64,000 nt of DNA from Rhodospirillaceae bacterium (GCA_011523655.1 WTGH01000010.1:124001-188000); one strand, 5' to 3'. Positions 9,461 through 20,072 are shown, numbered from the stretch's first letter. Program-made: numbers and translations. Notes: generated by a model not told the origin, from the sequence alone.

Positions 9461-10447
9461 TCATTTGAACTTGTGCACATAGGCGGCGCCCGCAGCGCCT
9501 TCCACCTTTTCGCCCTGTGCGGTCAGCGCCAGCTGGAACGTCCTGGCGACTTTGTCCATGTCCCAATCGAAACCGTGAGTCTTGTAGGTCCCGGCTCCGA
9601 AGGTCAGGATGATGCCGCCCCGGATGCTGGCGAGTTCCGCGCCTCGCTTCTTCGACGGAAACGCGGCAAGCAGCGCATCCGCCGCCGCATCGGGATTGGC
9701 GCGGGCGACCTCGTAGGCGCATTTCATGCCGGCCATCAGCCGTTTCGCCACCGCCGGACGCTCCTTGAGGAACGTGTCGGTCGCGAAGATGACCGAACCG
9801 TAGATCTTCAAATCCCTGCCGTAGTGGTAGAAGGCAACCTCCTTGCCGGCATTCTTGGAAACGGCTTTCAGAATTTGTGCGGTCGTCAGAAACGTGGTGA
9901 ACGCCTCGACCTTTTCCCGCAGAAGCAGCCCGAGCAGCGCCGAGAAATCGGCCCGCTCGGCTTTCACTTTCTTGAAATCCGCCCCGGCGAGCTGCATCGC
10001 GTACGGCAGCATCTGGATGTTGGAATCGCCCGGACCGGCCGCCAGCTTCAGCCCTTCGAGATCCTTCAACGAGGCGATTTTGGTGGTTTTCAGCGACAGG
10101 ATGCCGAACGGGTTGTCCATATAGACGGGAAAGATCGCTTTCACGCCGGCCTTGTTCTTGTGCGCGCCGATCATCACCGTTCCGAGATCGGCCATGCCGA
10201 CGTCCGCAAGCCCGGACGCCACCTTCGCGACGGTATCGACGCCGCCCGAACCGCGCTGCAACGAGACCTCCAGCTTCCGGTCACCGAAGCAGCCGTTCAC
10301 TTTGCCGGCGTACCAGGCGGCGTGCCAGCCGCCGGGAATCCAGTCGAACATCACCTTGACGCTGTCGGCAGCAGATGACGGGGATGCCGCTGAAGCCGTA
10401 ATCGCAGCGGCAACGAAGCCCTTTTTCAATATTGCTAGCGGTTTCAT
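9461..10447 (-). CDS. ABC transporter substrate-binding protein (NMT1/THI5-like)
   Basis: This is the periplasmic binding protein of the importer. A signal peptide is clear (lysine start, GFVAAAITASAASPSSAADS). The mature part has the NMT1/THI5 layout (FDWIPGGWHAAWYAGKVNGCF near residue 40), seen in binding proteins for pyrimidine-type thiamine precursors, riboflavin, nitrate and sulfonates. It overlaps the adenine deaminase stop by 4 bases (ATGA), so the importer and the deaminase are made together. A purine or other nucleobase ligand is therefore an inference from context, not something shown by the binding-site residues. Confidence 0.87.
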   Translation of the reverse strand: MKPLAILKKGFVAAAITASAASPSSAADSVKVMFDWIPGGWHAAWYAGKVNGCFGDRKLEVSLQRGSGGVDTVAKVASGLADVGMADLGTVMIGAHKNKAGVKAIFPVYMDNPFGILSLKTTKIASLKDLEGLKLAAGPGDSNIQMLPYAMQLAGADFKKVKAERADFSALLGLLLREKVEAFTTFLTTAQILKAVSKNAGKEVAFYHYGRDLKIYGSVIFATDTFLKERPAVAKRLMAGMKCAYEVARANPDAAADALLAAFPSKKRGAELASIRGGIILTFGAGTYKTHGFDWDMDKVARTFQLALTAQGEKVEGAAGAAYVHKFK

Positions 10448-12246
10448 GTCACTGTTCCTCCTTCTTCGATGACTGTCTCGACAAGCTGCATGCGTTGGTC
10501 CGAAGCGACGAGCCCCTTGTTGGTGAAGCCGTAGTCCGGAATATTCGGCAGCGAGAGAAAATTCATGTTGATCAGCGCCTTGTCGTCCAGGTCCGCGCCA
10601 AGGAAATCGCGCAGCGCCTCCTCGAGCGACCTCAGGTCCGACGCCACCTCCTCGATGCTCGCTTCCGACATGAGCCCGGCAATGGGCAGTGCGAGTTCGG
10701 CGACGATTTCGCCGTCGCAGGCCAGAACGTATCCGCCGCCGATTTCCGCGAGGCGGTTGCCGGCCAGCGCCATGTCGCGGTGATTGGCGCCGAGCAGCAT
10801 CACATTGTGCGCATCGTGGTTGACCGAACAGGCAATGGCGCCGCGCCGGAGCTTGAGGCTGGTCGCAAAGCCGCGCCCGATCTCGCCGCTGGCCTTGTGC
10901 CGCTCGACGACGGCGAGCGCATTGATGCCGCATTCCGGCGCGGGAACGATGATCCCGTCTTCGACCGGAAGCTCGACCTCCCGCGCCGTCTTCCTGCCCT
11001 TGCCGGTGGGCGCCGCGATGCAGCGGACCTTTGCCGAATCGGCGTTGCCCGGCGGTCGCAGCGAAAGATCGGCGGCCGTCAGCGGCTTTGCATAGCGGAT
11101 TGTCGATTTCGTCCAGTCGGGGTAGCGCAGGCTTTCGCCGGCCCCGCGATATTCTCCATCGGCATAGACGATCCGGCCGGCAATGATCGTGGCCGCGACG
11201 GAAACCGCCCGAAGGTCGTCGAGGAGAACGATATCGGCGACCTTGCCGGGACCGATGCTGCCGTAGTCCCGGTCGACGCGAAGGCCCTGCGCGACGTTCA
11301 GGGTGGCGAACTGAAAGGCCTCGACCGGATCGAATCCGGCTTCGATCACGACCCGCAGGCGGTGGTCCAGATGACCTTCGTGGAGCAGATCGTGGGCGTG
11401 AATGTCGTCGGTGCAAAGCTGGAACAGCCTGGTGTCGAGCCTTTCCTCGGCCACGCGCCGGGCCAGTTCCGCCATATGCGCGGCATCGAGCCTCCGGGCC
11501 GGCCGCAATGCGAGGACCGACCGCATCCCGACGCGGGTATTTTCCACAATTTCGTCGACCGAACTCGCAACGTGCGAGTCTTCGGGGCCGGCGGCGACGA
11601 ATGCCGACAACGCCCTCCCGCTCAAGCCCGGCGACTGGCCGGAGATCGTGACGCCCAATTCATCGGCCAGTTCGAATTTATCGAGCTGTTCCCGGTCCTG
11701 CCGCAGGACCAGATTCGGATTGATGTCCCCGGCGAGGCACAGGGCCTCCGGCCAGTCGAACATGGCGCGGGTGTCGGCAACGCTCAGCTCGCCGTTGGAG
11801 GTCTCCATCCATGCCGGCACCGCGGGGATTCGTCCGGGCACCCGCAACCTGACCCGCAGAGGCGCCGCGCTCGCTTCTTCGAACAGGGCTTTCATGCCGG
11901 GAAGCCCCAGCACGTTGCCGATTTCGTGCGGATCCGCTGCAACCATCGTGGTGCCGCGCGGAATCACGGCGCGGGCGTATTCAGCCACGGTGATCATGGA
12001 ACTTTCGATATGGACGTGCGGATCGATGAAGCCCGGCGCAGCGAACCGGCCTTCGGCCTCGATGACGCGAACGCTCCGATCGTATTCGCCGCCAGGTTCG
12101 AGGACGGCCGCGATGCGGTCGCCCTTGACCACGATGTCCGCTGGGTGAAGCTCGCGGCTGATTACGTTGACCAGCGTTGCCGACCGAATGACCAGGTCAG
12201 GGGGGTCAACGCCCAATGCGACACCGATAAGGTCTCGTCGCTTCAT
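10444..12246 (-). CDS. ade: Adenine deaminase
   Basis: This is an amidohydrolase-superfamily enzyme that deaminates adenine to hypoxanthine. The metal-binding PGFIDPHVHIESSM motif (about residues 65-80) and later ligands (TDDIHAHDLLHEGHLD) match bacterial AdeC. The C-terminal adenine-deaminase domain, with VNHDAHNVMLLGANHRDMA, is present. I chose the ATG at 12246 (MKRRDLIGVALGVDPPDLVI); a longer ATG at 12312 only adds an arginine-rich leader. About 600 aa is usual. As first gene of the four-gene minus-strand operon, it suggests the downstream importer serves purine salvage. Confidence 0.92.
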   Translation of the reverse strand: MKRRDLIGVALGVDPPDLVIRSATLVNVISRELHPADIVVKGDRIAAVLEPGGEYDRSVRVIEAEGRFAAPGFIDPHVHIESSMITVAEYARAVIPRGTTMVAADPHEIGNVLGLPGMKALFEEASAAPLRVRLRVPGRIPAVPAWMETSNGELSVADTRAMFDWPEALCLAGDINPNLVLRQDREQLDKFELADELGVTISGQSPGLSGRALSAFVAAGPEDSHVASSVDEIVENTRVGMRSVLALRPARRLDAAHMAELARRVAEERLDTRLFQLCTDDIHAHDLLHEGHLDHRLRVVIEAGFDPVEAFQFATLNVAQGLRVDRDYGSIGPGKVADIVLLDDLRAVSVAATIIAGRIVYADGEYRGAGESLRYPDWTKSTIRYAKPLTAADLSLRPPGNADSAKVRCIAAPTGKGRKTAREVELPVEDGIIVPAPECGINALAVVERHKASGEIGRGFATSLKLRRGAIACSVNHDAHNVMLLGANHRDMALAGNRLAEIGGGYVLACDGEIVAELALPIAGLMSEASIEEVASDLRSLEEALRDFLGADLDDKALINMNFLSLPNIPDYGFTNKGLVASDQRMQLVETVIEEGGTVT

Positions 12247-12410
12247 TTCGCTGCGCCCGGATTTGTCCCTACAGGGCAGGGACGATCCTAATCCCCGTCG
12301 GAAGGCCGTCAACGAATTAGCTATGCGCCTTTCTCAAGCGACGGCTTCGGCAGATTCGGATCCGGCTTCCGAACCGCCCGGACCTGTCGCGGCGGCGGCG
12401 GCGCGTCGGC

Positions 12411-13736
12411 CTACCGCTCGTCCAGCGGCACGAAGGGCCGGCGGGCTTCGCCGGTGTAGAGCTGGCGCGGGCGGCCGATCTTCTGGACCGGGTCCTCGAT
12501 CATTTCCTTCCACTGGGCGATCCAGCCGACCGTGCGGGCGAGCGCGAACAGCACGGTGAACATCGAGGTCGGGAAGCCCATCGCCTGCAGCAGGATGCCG
12601 GAATAGAAATCGACGTTCGGGAACAGCTTGCGTTGCTGGAAATACTCGTCTTCCCCGGCGATCCGCTCCAGTTCCAGAGCCAGTTCCAGCAGCGGCTCGT
12701 TGCGCACGCCCAGTTCGTCCAGCACCGAATCGGTGGATTTCTTGAGGACCGCGGCGCGCGGGTCGTAGTTCTTGTAAACGCGGTGGCCGAAACCCATCAG
12801 GCGGAACGGGTCGTCCCTGTCCCGGGCCCGTTTCAGAAACTCAGGGATACGGTCCTTGCTGCCGATCTCCCGCAGCATGTTCAGTACGGCTTCGTTCGCG
12901 CCGCCATGGGCCGGGCCCCACAGGGAGGCGATGCCCGCGGCGATGCAGGCGAACGGGTTGGCGCCCGAAGAACCGGCGAGGCGGACCGTCGAGGTCGAGG
13001 CGTTCTGTTCGTGATCGGCGTGCAGGATGAAGATGCGGTCCATCGCGCGGGCGAGCACCGGCGAAACCGGCTTGTCCTCGCACGGCACGTTGAACGTCAT
13101 GTGCAGGAAGTTTTCCGCGTAGCGCAGTTCGTTGCGCGGATACATGAAGGGCTGGCCGATCGAGTATTTGTAGGCCATGGCCGCGATGGTCGGAATCTTG
13201 GCGATCAGCCGGTGCGACGCGACCATGCGCTGGTACGGATCGTCGATGTCGGTGCTGTCGTGATAGAAGGCCGACATGGCGCCGACAACGCCGACCATAA
13301 TCGCCATGGGATGCGCGTCGCGGCGGAAGCCGCTGAAGAAGGTCCGCATCTGCTCGTGGACCATCGTGTGCATGGAGATGGTCTGTTCGAAATCCTCCTT
13401 TTCCGCCTTGTCCGGCAGATGGCCGTAGAGCAGGAGGAAACAGACCTCCAGGAAATCGCTGTGCTCGGCCAGTTCCTCGATGGCGTAGCCGCGGTGCAGC
13501 AGCACGCCCTCGTCGCCGTCGATGAAGGTGATCTTGGATTCGCAGCTGCCGGTGGCGGTGAATCCCGGATCGTAAGTGAATATGCCCAGATCGCTGTAAA
13601 GACGGCGGATGTCTGCGACCCGCGGGCCTTCCGTGCCCTGGCGCACCGGCAGCTCAAGCCTCTGTCCGGTCGCATTGTCGGTCACGGTAAGGGTGTGCGT
13701 GGTGGCGCCGCCGGCGGTCTCGGACATATCGTTCAT
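12411..13736 (-). CDS. gltA: Citrate synthase
   Basis: Type II hexameric citrate synthase condenses oxaloacetate and acetyl-CoA at the entry of the TCA cycle. Catalytic segments are visible: His in [11 protein letters not shown], His in [15 protein letters not shown] and the Asp within [13 protein letters not shown]. The 441-aa length with a beta-rich N-terminal domain ([13 protein letters not shown]) is typical for Gram-negative bacteria. It lies downstream of gltX on the same strand, separated by 184 bases, and probably has its own promoter. It lies beside the lipid A region, a common alphaproteobacterial layout. Confidence 0.96.
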   Translation of the reverse strand: MNDMSETAGGATTHTLTVTDNATGQRLELPVRQGTEGPRVADIRRLYSDLGIFTYDPGFTATGSCESKITFIDGDEGVLLHRGYAIEELAEHSDFLEVCFLLLYGHLPDKAEKEDFEQTISMHTMVHEQMRTFFSGFRRDAHPMAIMVGVVGAMSAFYHDSTDIDDPYQRMVASHRLIAKIPTIAAMAYKYSIGQPFMYPRNELRYAENFLHMTFNVPCEDKPVSPVLARAMDRIFILHADHEQNASTSTVRLAGSSGANPFACIAAGIASLWGPAHGGANEAVLNMLREIGSKDRIPEFLKRARDRDDPFRLMGFGHRVYKNYDPRAAVLKKSTDSVLDELGVRNEPLLELALELERIAGEDEYFQQRKLFPNVDFYSGILLQAMGFPTSMFTVLFALARTVGWIAQWKEMIEDPVQKIGRPRQLYTGEARRPFVPLDER

Positions 13737-13920
13737 GGTGTTCCCGACTTAGGGTTCGCGATCGTTCCCGATGCTGCCCCGACCGGCGTTCCGCATGTCC
13801 GTGCGCAGGGCGCGGACAGGGCCGTGGTGCAGCGCAGCATCAAGCGGAAAATAGGCCGTCGGGCCCGGTTGGGCAAATGCAACGTCGGGCAGGGAACCGC
13901 GGGGACGGCGACGGCGCGGT

Positions 13921-15333
13921 TCAACCGGCGGTCCGCCCGAGACTGTCGTCGATCCGGCCGAGGCTCTCCGCCCGGCCGAGCACTTCCAGAACCTCGAAAA
14001 TTCCCGGCGAGACCGTGCTGCCGGTGAGCGCCGCGCGCAAGGGCTGGGCGAGGCTGCCCAGTTTTTCGCCGGAGGATTCGGCGGCGGCGCGGATGGCCGC
14101 TTCGGCATGTCCAGCGGACCAGTCGTCCAGCCCGGCGATCGCCGCCCGGCCGAGCGCCAGCCGGGCCTTGCCGGCGTCGTCCAGCAGTTTCGCCGCCTTG
14201 GCGTCCGGCGCCAGAGGCCGCGGCCGGCAGTAGAACAGGGCGGACTCGGCGAGGTCGGCCAGCGTCTTGGCCCGCGGTTTCAGGCCGGACAGGCCGGCGC
14301 GCAGCCGCGTGCGCTGCGTCTGCGAAAGCGGCGCGCCGAGCAGCCCGGCGACCAGGGGCTCGATCATGTCGGCGAGCGGGCCGTCGGCCATCTCCCGGAT
14401 GTAATGGGCGCTGAGGCTGGTCAGCTTTGCGGGATCGAAGCGGGCCGGGGACCTGCCGACATCCTTGAGATCGAACCAGTCCGCCGCCTGCGCCATGGAG
14501 AAGATCTCGTCGTCGCCATGGCTCCAGCCGAGCCGGGCGAGATAGTTGCACACGGCTTCCGGCGGAAAGCCCATGTCGCGATAGGCCTCGACGCCCAGCG
14601 CGCCGTGCCGTTTGGACAGTTTGGCGCCGTCGGGCCCGTGGATCAGCGGGATATGCGCGAAGGCCGGGATATCCCAGCCCATGGCCCGGTAGATCAGGGT
14701 CTGGCGGAATGCGTTGGTCAGGTGGTCGTCGCCGCGCACGATATGGGTGATGTCCATGTCGTGGTCGTCGACGACGACGGACAGCATGTAGGTCGGCGTG
14801 CCGTCCGCGCGCAGCAGGACCATGTCGTCGAGTTGGTCGTTGCGTACGGTCACCCGGCCCTGGACCGCGTCGTCGACGACGGTCTCGCCGTCCAGCGGCG
14901 CTCTCAGGCGCACCACCGGCGCGACTCCCTCCGGCGCCTCCGCCGGATTGCGGTCGCGCCAGGTGCCGTCATAGAGCCGCCCGCTGCCGCGTCTGCGCGC
15001 CGCCTCCCGCATCGCGGCCAGTTCGTCCGGGCTGCAATAGCAGCGATAGGCCCCGCCCGCATCGAGCAGTTCTTGCGCCACTGCGGCGTGCCGTTCGAGG
15101 CGGTCCGACTGGTAAACCGGCGCGCCGTCCCATTCCAGGCCGAGCCAGCGCAGGCCGTCCAGGATGGCCCGTTTGGCGGCGTCGGTCGAGCGCGCGGGGT
15201 CCGTGTCTTCGATACGCAGCAGGAATTGCCCGCCGTACCGCTGCGCGTAAAGCTGGTTGAACAGGGCGGTCCGGGCGCCGCCAATGTGGAGAAATCCCGT
15301 CGGCGAAGGGGCAAAACGGGTAACGACAGTCAT
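13921..15333 (-). CDS. gltX: Glutamate--tRNA ligase
   Basis: This class I aminoacyl-tRNA synthetase charges tRNA-Glu (and perhaps tRNA-Gln, for later amidation). The HIGH-type motif is [16 protein letters not shown] and the KMSKS-type motif is AKLSKRHG (about residue 245). The length of 470 aa matches the bacterial discriminating/non-discriminating type. The zinc-binding region holds [13 protein letters not shown]. Alphaproteobacteria often carry two GltX copies, and which type this is cannot be told from the window. Confidence 0.95.
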   Translation of the reverse strand: MTVVTRFAPSPTGFLHIGGARTALFNQLYAQRYGGQFLLRIEDTDPARSTDAAKRAILDGLRWLGLEWDGAPVYQSDRLERHAAVAQELLDAGGAYRCYCSPDELAAMREAARRRGSGRLYDGTWRDRNPAEAPEGVAPVVRLRAPLDGETVVDDAVQGRVTVRNDQLDDMVLLRADGTPTYMLSVVVDDHDMDITHIVRGDDHLTNAFRQTLIYRAMGWDIPAFAHIPLIHGPDGAKLSKRHGALGVEAYRDMGFPPEAVCNYLARLGWSHGDDEIFSMAQAADWFDLKDVGRSPARFDPAKLTSLSAHYIREMADGPLADMIEPLVAGLLGAPLSQTQRTRLRAGLSGLKPRAKTLADLAESALFYCRPRPLAPDAKAAKLLDDAGKARLALGRAAIAGLDDWSAGHAEAAIRAAAESSGEKLGSLAQPLRAALTGSTVSPGIFEVLEVLGRAESLGRIDDSLGRTAG

Positions 15334-15484
15334 CGGCGCTTCATGTAGATTTCGCGGCTACGGCCGGAGCGCCGCGCGTCGTACGGGCAGAGGCGTGGAA
15401 GCGGGCCGGACGGGTGGGTGCCATAGCACAGCCGCTGTCGCCATGCACGCACCCGGAAAAAAAGAAGAATAGACGTTCAGAGGA

Positions 15485-17683
15485 GTGCGCCCGATCCCCG
15501 GCTGGATCGGCCAGATGGCAAGGATGCGGCGCCGCCTGCCGGAGGATGCGGGCGGCGCGTTCGGTCGTGCGGCAAGGCTGTTCGCCGCCGGGCTGGCAGC
15601 GCGACTGTCCGACGAACGGGAACGCTGGCTGCTCTGGTCTCCGGCCGCGGTCGGCTTGGGTGTCTTTCTCTATTTCTCCGGGACGGCCGAACCGGCCCTG
15701 TCGATGGCGCTCGCCCTGCCGGCAATTGCGGCCGTCGTTCTGGGGGCGGGATGGCGCCGGGAACTCCTGCGCTTCCCGGCATTCCTGCTTCTCCTCTGCG
15801 CGATCGGCTACGCCGCCGGCGCGGTGCGGACCTGGAGCGTCGAGGCTCCGGCGATCAGCCGGAAGATCGGTCCCGTGACCGTGACCGGCCGGGTGGTCGC
15901 CGTCGATCCGCTCCGCCACGGCGCGCGCGCGGTGCTGGACGATCTCGCAATCGGCAGGCTTGCCGCAGCCGAAACGCCGGAGCGGGTTCGCCTCACGGTT
16001 CGCCTCGGCTGGACCGGCCTGTGGCCCGGCCGGACCGTCATGCTGCGCGCCGTCCTGCTGCCGGTCCGGCCGCCGGTTGCGCCGGGCGCGGCGGATTTCC
16101 AGCGCCGGGCCTTTTTCGAGCGCATCGGCGCCAGCGGCTTTGCGGTCACGGCGCCCGTTGCGGTCCGGGAAGCGGGCGCCGGATGGCTCGATTCGCGGAT
16201 CGAGCGTCTGCGGGATACCGCGATGCGGCGTATCGGGGCCGTTCTGTCCGGCGATGCCGGCGCGGTGGCGGCCGCCCTGCTGACCGGGCATCGCGGCGGC
16301 ATTTCTCCCGAAACGATGACGGCGATCCGCAACGCCGGCCTGGCGCATCTGCTGGCCATTTCCGGATTGCATATCGGCATGATCGCCGGCATCGCCTTCT
16401 TCGCCCTGTGGTTCGGTCTGGCGCTGGTTCCCGGCGCGGCCCTCCGCTGGCCGACGCGAAAGATTGCCGCGATCGGCGCGCTGGCGGTCGCGGCGGGCTA
16501 CCTGCTGCTGACCGGCGCGACGATTCCGACCCAGCGCGCTTTCCTGATGCTGGCGGTGGTGATGGCGGGCGTCCTGGTCGGCCGGGTCGCAATCTCGATG
16601 CGGCTGGTGGCGGCGGCGGCAACGGTCCTGCTTCTGCTGTCGCCGGAGAGCCTGCCCACGCCCAGTTTCCAGATGTCCTTCGCCGCGGTGGTTGCGCTGG
16701 TCGCGGCTTACGAAGCCTGGTCGATCTGGCGGATGAGAAACCGGACGCCGCGGCTGCCGCGGCCGGTGCGCGCCCTGGTCGGCATCGGTGCGGCGAGCCT
16801 GATCGCCGGCGCGGCGACCGGGCCGTTCGCCCTGTTCCATTTCCACCGGCTGGCGATGTATGGCCTGGCCGCCAACCTGGCCGCGGTGCCGATCGTTTCC
16901 TTCTTCGTCCTGCCGATGGGGCTGCTGGCCCTGTTCGCCATGCCGTTCGGGCTGGAAGCCGGGCCGCTCTGGCTGATGGCCCGGGGCATCGACCTGATGC
17001 TGTGGGTCGCCCACGGCGTTTCCGGCCTGCCCGGTGCGCTGGCATTGGCGCCGGCGCCGCTGGCCTGGGGCATGGCCCTGATCGTTGCCGGCGGCCTCTG
17101 GCTCACGATCTGGCAACGCCGCTGGCGGTTCGCCGGCGTTGCCGCCATTGCGGCCGGCCTCGCCAGCAGCCTCACCGTCGCCCCGCCCGATATCCTGGTC
17201 TCGCCGGAGGGGCAGCTCGTCGCGACCCGCACGGCCGACGGGGCGCTCGCCGTGTCTTCCGCGCGGCGCGGCCGTTTCATCGCCCGGGTCTGGCGCGAGG
17301 GCGAGGCGCAACGCCTGCCGCGGTTCTGGCGCAGCGACCGGCTGAGCCGGGTACGCTGCGACCCGCTTGGCTGCATCTACCGGCTGGATGGCGCGCTGAT
17401 CGCCTTCCCGTCCGACCCGGCGGCTTTGGCGGAAGACTGCCGGCGCGCCTTCATGATCGTGGCGGACTTCGATGTCCGGCGGCGGTGTCCCACGGTCCCA
17501 TGGGCAATCGACCGGCGGGCACTGATGCGCAACGGCAGCTACGCAATCGGCATTTCGGCGGGGCGGGTGACGATCCGCACCGATCGGGACGTGCGCGGCG
17601 ACCGGCCCTGGGTCAGCCGCCCGCCCTTGCAGACGCGTCAAATCCGGTTGGCGCGCGGGCGCGCCGTGGCCGATATAAGGTAA
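15485..17683 (+). CDS. comEC: ComEC/Rec2-family DNA uptake channel
   Basis: This multi-pass inner-membrane protein is of the competence family that moves single-stranded DNA into the cytoplasm. The N-terminal DUF4131-like part is followed by the Competence domain, with the conserved LLTGHRGGISPETMTAIRNAGLAHLLAISGLHIGM segment split here as LLTGHRGG and LAISGLHIGM (about residues 260-300), and many membrane helices to about residue 560. The C-terminal region resembles the metallo-beta-lactamase domain but lacks a visible HxHxDH motif. The start is GTG at 15485 or ATG at 15515. It is divergent from gltX. Confidence 0.88.
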   Translation: MRPIPGWIGQMARMRRRLPEDAGGAFGRAARLFAAGLAARLSDERERWLLWSPAAVGLGVFLYFSGTAEPALSMALALPAIAAVVLGAGWRRELLRFPAFLLLLCAIGYAAGAVRTWSVEAPAISRKIGPVTVTGRVVAVDPLRHGARAVLDDLAIGRLAAAETPERVRLTVRLGWTGLWPGRTVMLRAVLLPVRPPVAPGAADFQRRAFFERIGASGFAVTAPVAVREAGAGWLDSRIERLRDTAMRRIGAVLSGDAGAVAAALLTGHRGGISPETMTAIRNAGLAHLLAISGLHIGMIAGIAFFALWFGLALVPGAALRWPTRKIAAIGALAVAAGYLLLTGATIPTQRAFLMLAVVMAGVLVGRVAISMRLVAAAATVLLLLSPESLPTPSFQMSFAAVVALVAAYEAWSIWRMRNRTPRLPRPVRALVGIGAASLIAGAATGPFALFHFHRLAMYGLAANLAAVPIVSFFVLPMGLLALFAMPFGLEAGPLWLMARGIDLMLWVAHGVSGLPGALALAPAPLAWGMALIVAGGLWLTIWQRRWRFAGVAAIAAGLASSLTVAPPDILVSPEGQLVATRTADGALAVSSARRGRFIARVWREGEAQRLPRFWRSDRLSRVRCDPLGCIYRLDGALIAFPSDPAALAEDCRRAFMIVADFDVRRRCPTVPWAIDRRALMRNGSYAIGISAGRVTIRTDRDVRGDRPWVSRPPLQTRQIRLARGRAVADIR

Positions 17684-17733
17684 TCGGGAATTTGCCCATT
17701 TCCCCCGCTCCCGTTCGCCGCTAAGGAACCGCC

Positions 17734-18120
17734 ATGCGCAGAACGATCTCCTCCGGCTCCCGTCTGGAAGCCGATTATGCCTTTTCCCGCGCCGTGGTGG
17801 ACGGGGACTGGGTATTCGTCGCCGGCACGACCGGCATGGACTACGCGACCGGCGAGATGCCCGACGATGCCGCGGCGCAGGCCGAACAGGCTTTCCGCAA
17901 CATCGAGCGTATCCTGAACGAGGCCGACGCCTCGATCGAAGATACCGTGCGGGTGCAATACACGCTGACCGATGCCGCCGACCTGCCGGCCCTGGAGCCG
18001 GTCATGCATCGGTGGTTCGACACGGTGCGCCCGGCCGCGACCGCCGTGATCGCCGGGCTGGTCGACCCGCGCATGAAGATCGAGATCGAAGTCACCGTCC
18101 GGAAGAGAACCGCCCCATGA
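17734..18120 (+). CDS. RidA/YjgF/YER057c family protein
   Basis: This is a small cytoplasmic protein of the RidA superfamily, some members of which hydrolyse reactive enamines/imines made by PLP enzymes. Typical features are the FVAGTTGMD segment near residue 32, AEQAFRNIERIL in the helix, and VRVQYTLTD. A final RidA-type Arg lies in the LVDPRMKIEIEVTV segment. The length of 128 aa is normal. Its stop overlaps the start of the following SDR gene (ATGA). It belongs to the broader YjgF family, so the exact substrate is open. Confidence 0.85.
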   Translation: MRRTISSGSRLEADYAFSRAVVDGDWVFVAGTTGMDYATGEMPDDAAAQAEQAFRNIERILNEADASIEDTVRVQYTLTDAADLPALEPVMHRWFDTVRPAATAVIAGLVDPRMKIEIEVTVRKRTAP

Positions 18121-18806
18121 ACCCCATGAACAACGTCCTGATTACCGGCGCGGGCCGCGGCATCGGCCTGGAATTCGCCCGCCGCTTCGCCGCCGCCGGC
18201 GCCCACATCCACGCAACGGTGCGCGACCTCGCCAAGGCCGACGCCCTGCGCGCGCTGGGCGCGTCGGCGACCATCCACACCTGCGACGTCACCTCGGACG
18301 CCCATGTCGGGGCGCTCGCCGACCTTCTGGGCGATACGCCAATCGACATCCTGATCAACAATGCGGGAATCCTGCTGAACCGCGGCGAATCCTTCGACAC
18401 GCTCGACGTCGCCGACCTGGAGGAGACGCTGCGGGTCAACACCGTCGCGCCGGTGCGCGTGATGCAGGCGCTCGCCGGCAACGTGGCGCGTTCGCAGCGC
18501 AAGCTGATTGTCAACATCTCCAGCCGCATGGGCTCGGTCAGCGAGGCGAGCGGCAGCAACTATTCGTACCGCGCCTCCAAGGCCGCGCTGAACATGGCGG
18601 TCAAGATTCTGGCGAACGACCTGAAGGGCCGCGGCGTCACGGCGATCGTCGTCCATCCGGGTTGGGTACAGACCGATATGGGCGGCCCCTCGGCATCGCT
18701 GACGATCGAGCAGAGCGTCGACGGCCTGATGAAGGTGATCGACGGGGTCGGCCTCCGCGACACCGGCAGCTTCATCAACCACGACGGCAGCCGGATTCCC
18801 TGGTAG
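18117..18806 (+). CDS. Short-chain dehydrogenase/reductase
   Basis: This is an NAD(P)-dependent oxidoreductase of the classical SDR family. The cofactor motif TGAGRGIGLEFARRF lies near the N-terminus, NNAG near residue 80, and the catalytic Ser and YxxxK can be seen in ISSRMGSVSEASGSNYSYRASKAAL (Y and K with the spacing YRASK). I chose the ATG at 18117, which overlaps the RidA stop, over a longer start. The length of about 229 aa is on the short side of the family. The sniffer/CsgA-like subgroup is a possible fit; the substrate is unknown. Confidence 0.88.
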   Translation: MNPMNNVLITGAGRGIGLEFARRFAAAGAHIHATVRDLAKADALRALGASATIHTCDVTSDAHVGALADLLGDTPIDILINNAGILLNRGESFDTLDVADLEETLRVNTVAPVRVMQALAGNVARSQRKLIVNISSRMGSVSEASGSNYSYRASKAALNMAVKILANDLKGRGVTAIVVHPGWVQTDMGGPSASLTIEQSVDGLMKVIDGVGLRDTGSFINHDGSRIPW

Positions 18807-18842
18807 CCGGGTGCGGTTTTCAGGAACGAGGACACCCGGACC

Positions 18843-19976
18843 ATGCTGACCGGCGACCAGATCATGATCCGGGACACCGCCCGGCAGTTCGCGCAGGAGC
18901 GGCTGGCCCCGACGGCGGCCGAGCGCGACCGCACCGGCGAGACCCCGCGCGGATTGCTCGCCGAAATGGGCGCGCTCGGCTTCATGGGCATGACGATCCC
19001 CGAGGAGTGGGGCGGGGCGGGCGCCGATACGGTCGCCTATGTCCTCGCGATGGAGGAGATCGCGGGCGGCGACGGCGGCGTTTCGACCGTCATGAGCGTC
19101 AACAATTCGCCGGTCGCCGCGGCGCTCTTCGGCTACGGCTCGACGGAGCAGAAGGAGCGCTTCCTCAAGCCGCTGGCCCGTGGCGAGATCAACGCGGCCT
19201 TCTCGCTCACCGAACCCCAGGCCGGCTCCGACGCCTCGAACCTCAAGACCCGGGCCGAGAAGCGAGGCAACAAATACGTCCTGAACGGCGCCAAGCAGTT
19301 CATCACATCGGGCGAAACGGCCGACATCAACCTGATGTTCGCTGTCACCGATCCCGCGGCCGGCAAGCGCGGCATCAGCGCCTTCATCGTGCCGACCGAC
19401 ACGCCGGGCTATAAGGTCGTGCGCAAGGAGGAGAAGCTCGGCCAGCGCTCGTCCGACACCTGCGCGCTGATCCTGGAGGACATGGAGGCGACGCCGGACC
19501 TGCTGGTCGGCCAGGAGGGCGAGGGCTACCGGATCGCGCTCGCCAACCTGGAGGCCGGGCGCATCGGCGTCGCGGCCCAGGCCGTCGGCATGGCGCGGGC
19601 GGCCTACGAGCACGCCGTCGCCTATGCCAAGGAACGGGTCTCGTTCGGCAAGCCGATCGTCGAGCATCAGGCGGTCGCCTTCCGCCTCGCCGACATGGCG
19701 ACGCAGATCGAGGCGGCGCACCAGATGGCGCTCAACGTGGCGCGGCTGAAGGACGCCGGCCTGCCCTGCCTGAAGGAAGCCGCCATGGCCAAGCTGTTCG
19801 CCAGCGAAATGGCCGAACGGGTCTGCTCCGACGCCATCCAGGTCCACGGCGGCTACGGCTATCTGCAGGATTTTCCGGTCGAGCGCATCTGGCGCGACGT
19901 CCGGGTCTGCAAGATCTACGAGGGCACCAGCGACGTCCAGAAGATGATCATCAGCCGGGCGATCGCGGCGGAGTAG
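18843..19976 (+). CDS. Acyl-CoA dehydrogenase
   Basis: This FAD enzyme oxidises acyl-CoA thioesters to enoyl-CoA, with electrons passed to ETF. N-terminal, beta and C-terminal helical domains are all present in 377 aa. Signatures are AFSLTEPQAGSDASNL (FAD and substrate binding) and the C-terminal VHGGYGYLQDFPVERIWRD with the catalytic Glu in IYEGTSD. It most resembles short/branched-chain enzymes. It could supply isovaleryl-CoA or 2-methylbutyryl-CoA dehydrogenation for the nearby leucine pathway, but the isovaleryl-specific assignment is not proven. Confidence 0.92.
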   Translation: MLTGDQIMIRDTARQFAQERLAPTAAERDRTGETPRGLLAEMGALGFMGMTIPEEWGGAGADTVAYVLAMEEIAGGDGGVSTVMSVNNSPVAAALFGYGSTEQKERFLKPLARGEINAAFSLTEPQAGSDASNLKTRAEKRGNKYVLNGAKQFITSGETADINLMFAVTDPAAGKRGISAFIVPTDTPGYKVVRKEEKLGQRSSDTCALILEDMEATPDLLVGQEGEGYRIALANLEAGRIGVAAQAVGMARAAYEHAVAYAKERVSFGKPIVEHQAVAFRLADMATQIEAAHQMALNVARLKDAGLPCLKEAAMAKLFASEMAERVCSDAIQVHGGYGYLQDFPVERIWRDVRVCKIYEGTSDVQKMIISRAIAAE

Positions 19977-20072
19977 TCGAAAGAAGCACAGCCCGGTTGC
20001 GCGGGCCGCATGGCGCGGCCGGGCCGTCCATGATAGAGCGGGGCCGGTCCCTGTTTCCGTCCGGAGCGCGCC

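Noticed and set aside
10444-12246. A purine or TPP riboswitch upstream of the adenine deaminase-ABC operon.
   Set aside because: I found no conserved riboswitch core in the 160 bases before the deaminase gene.
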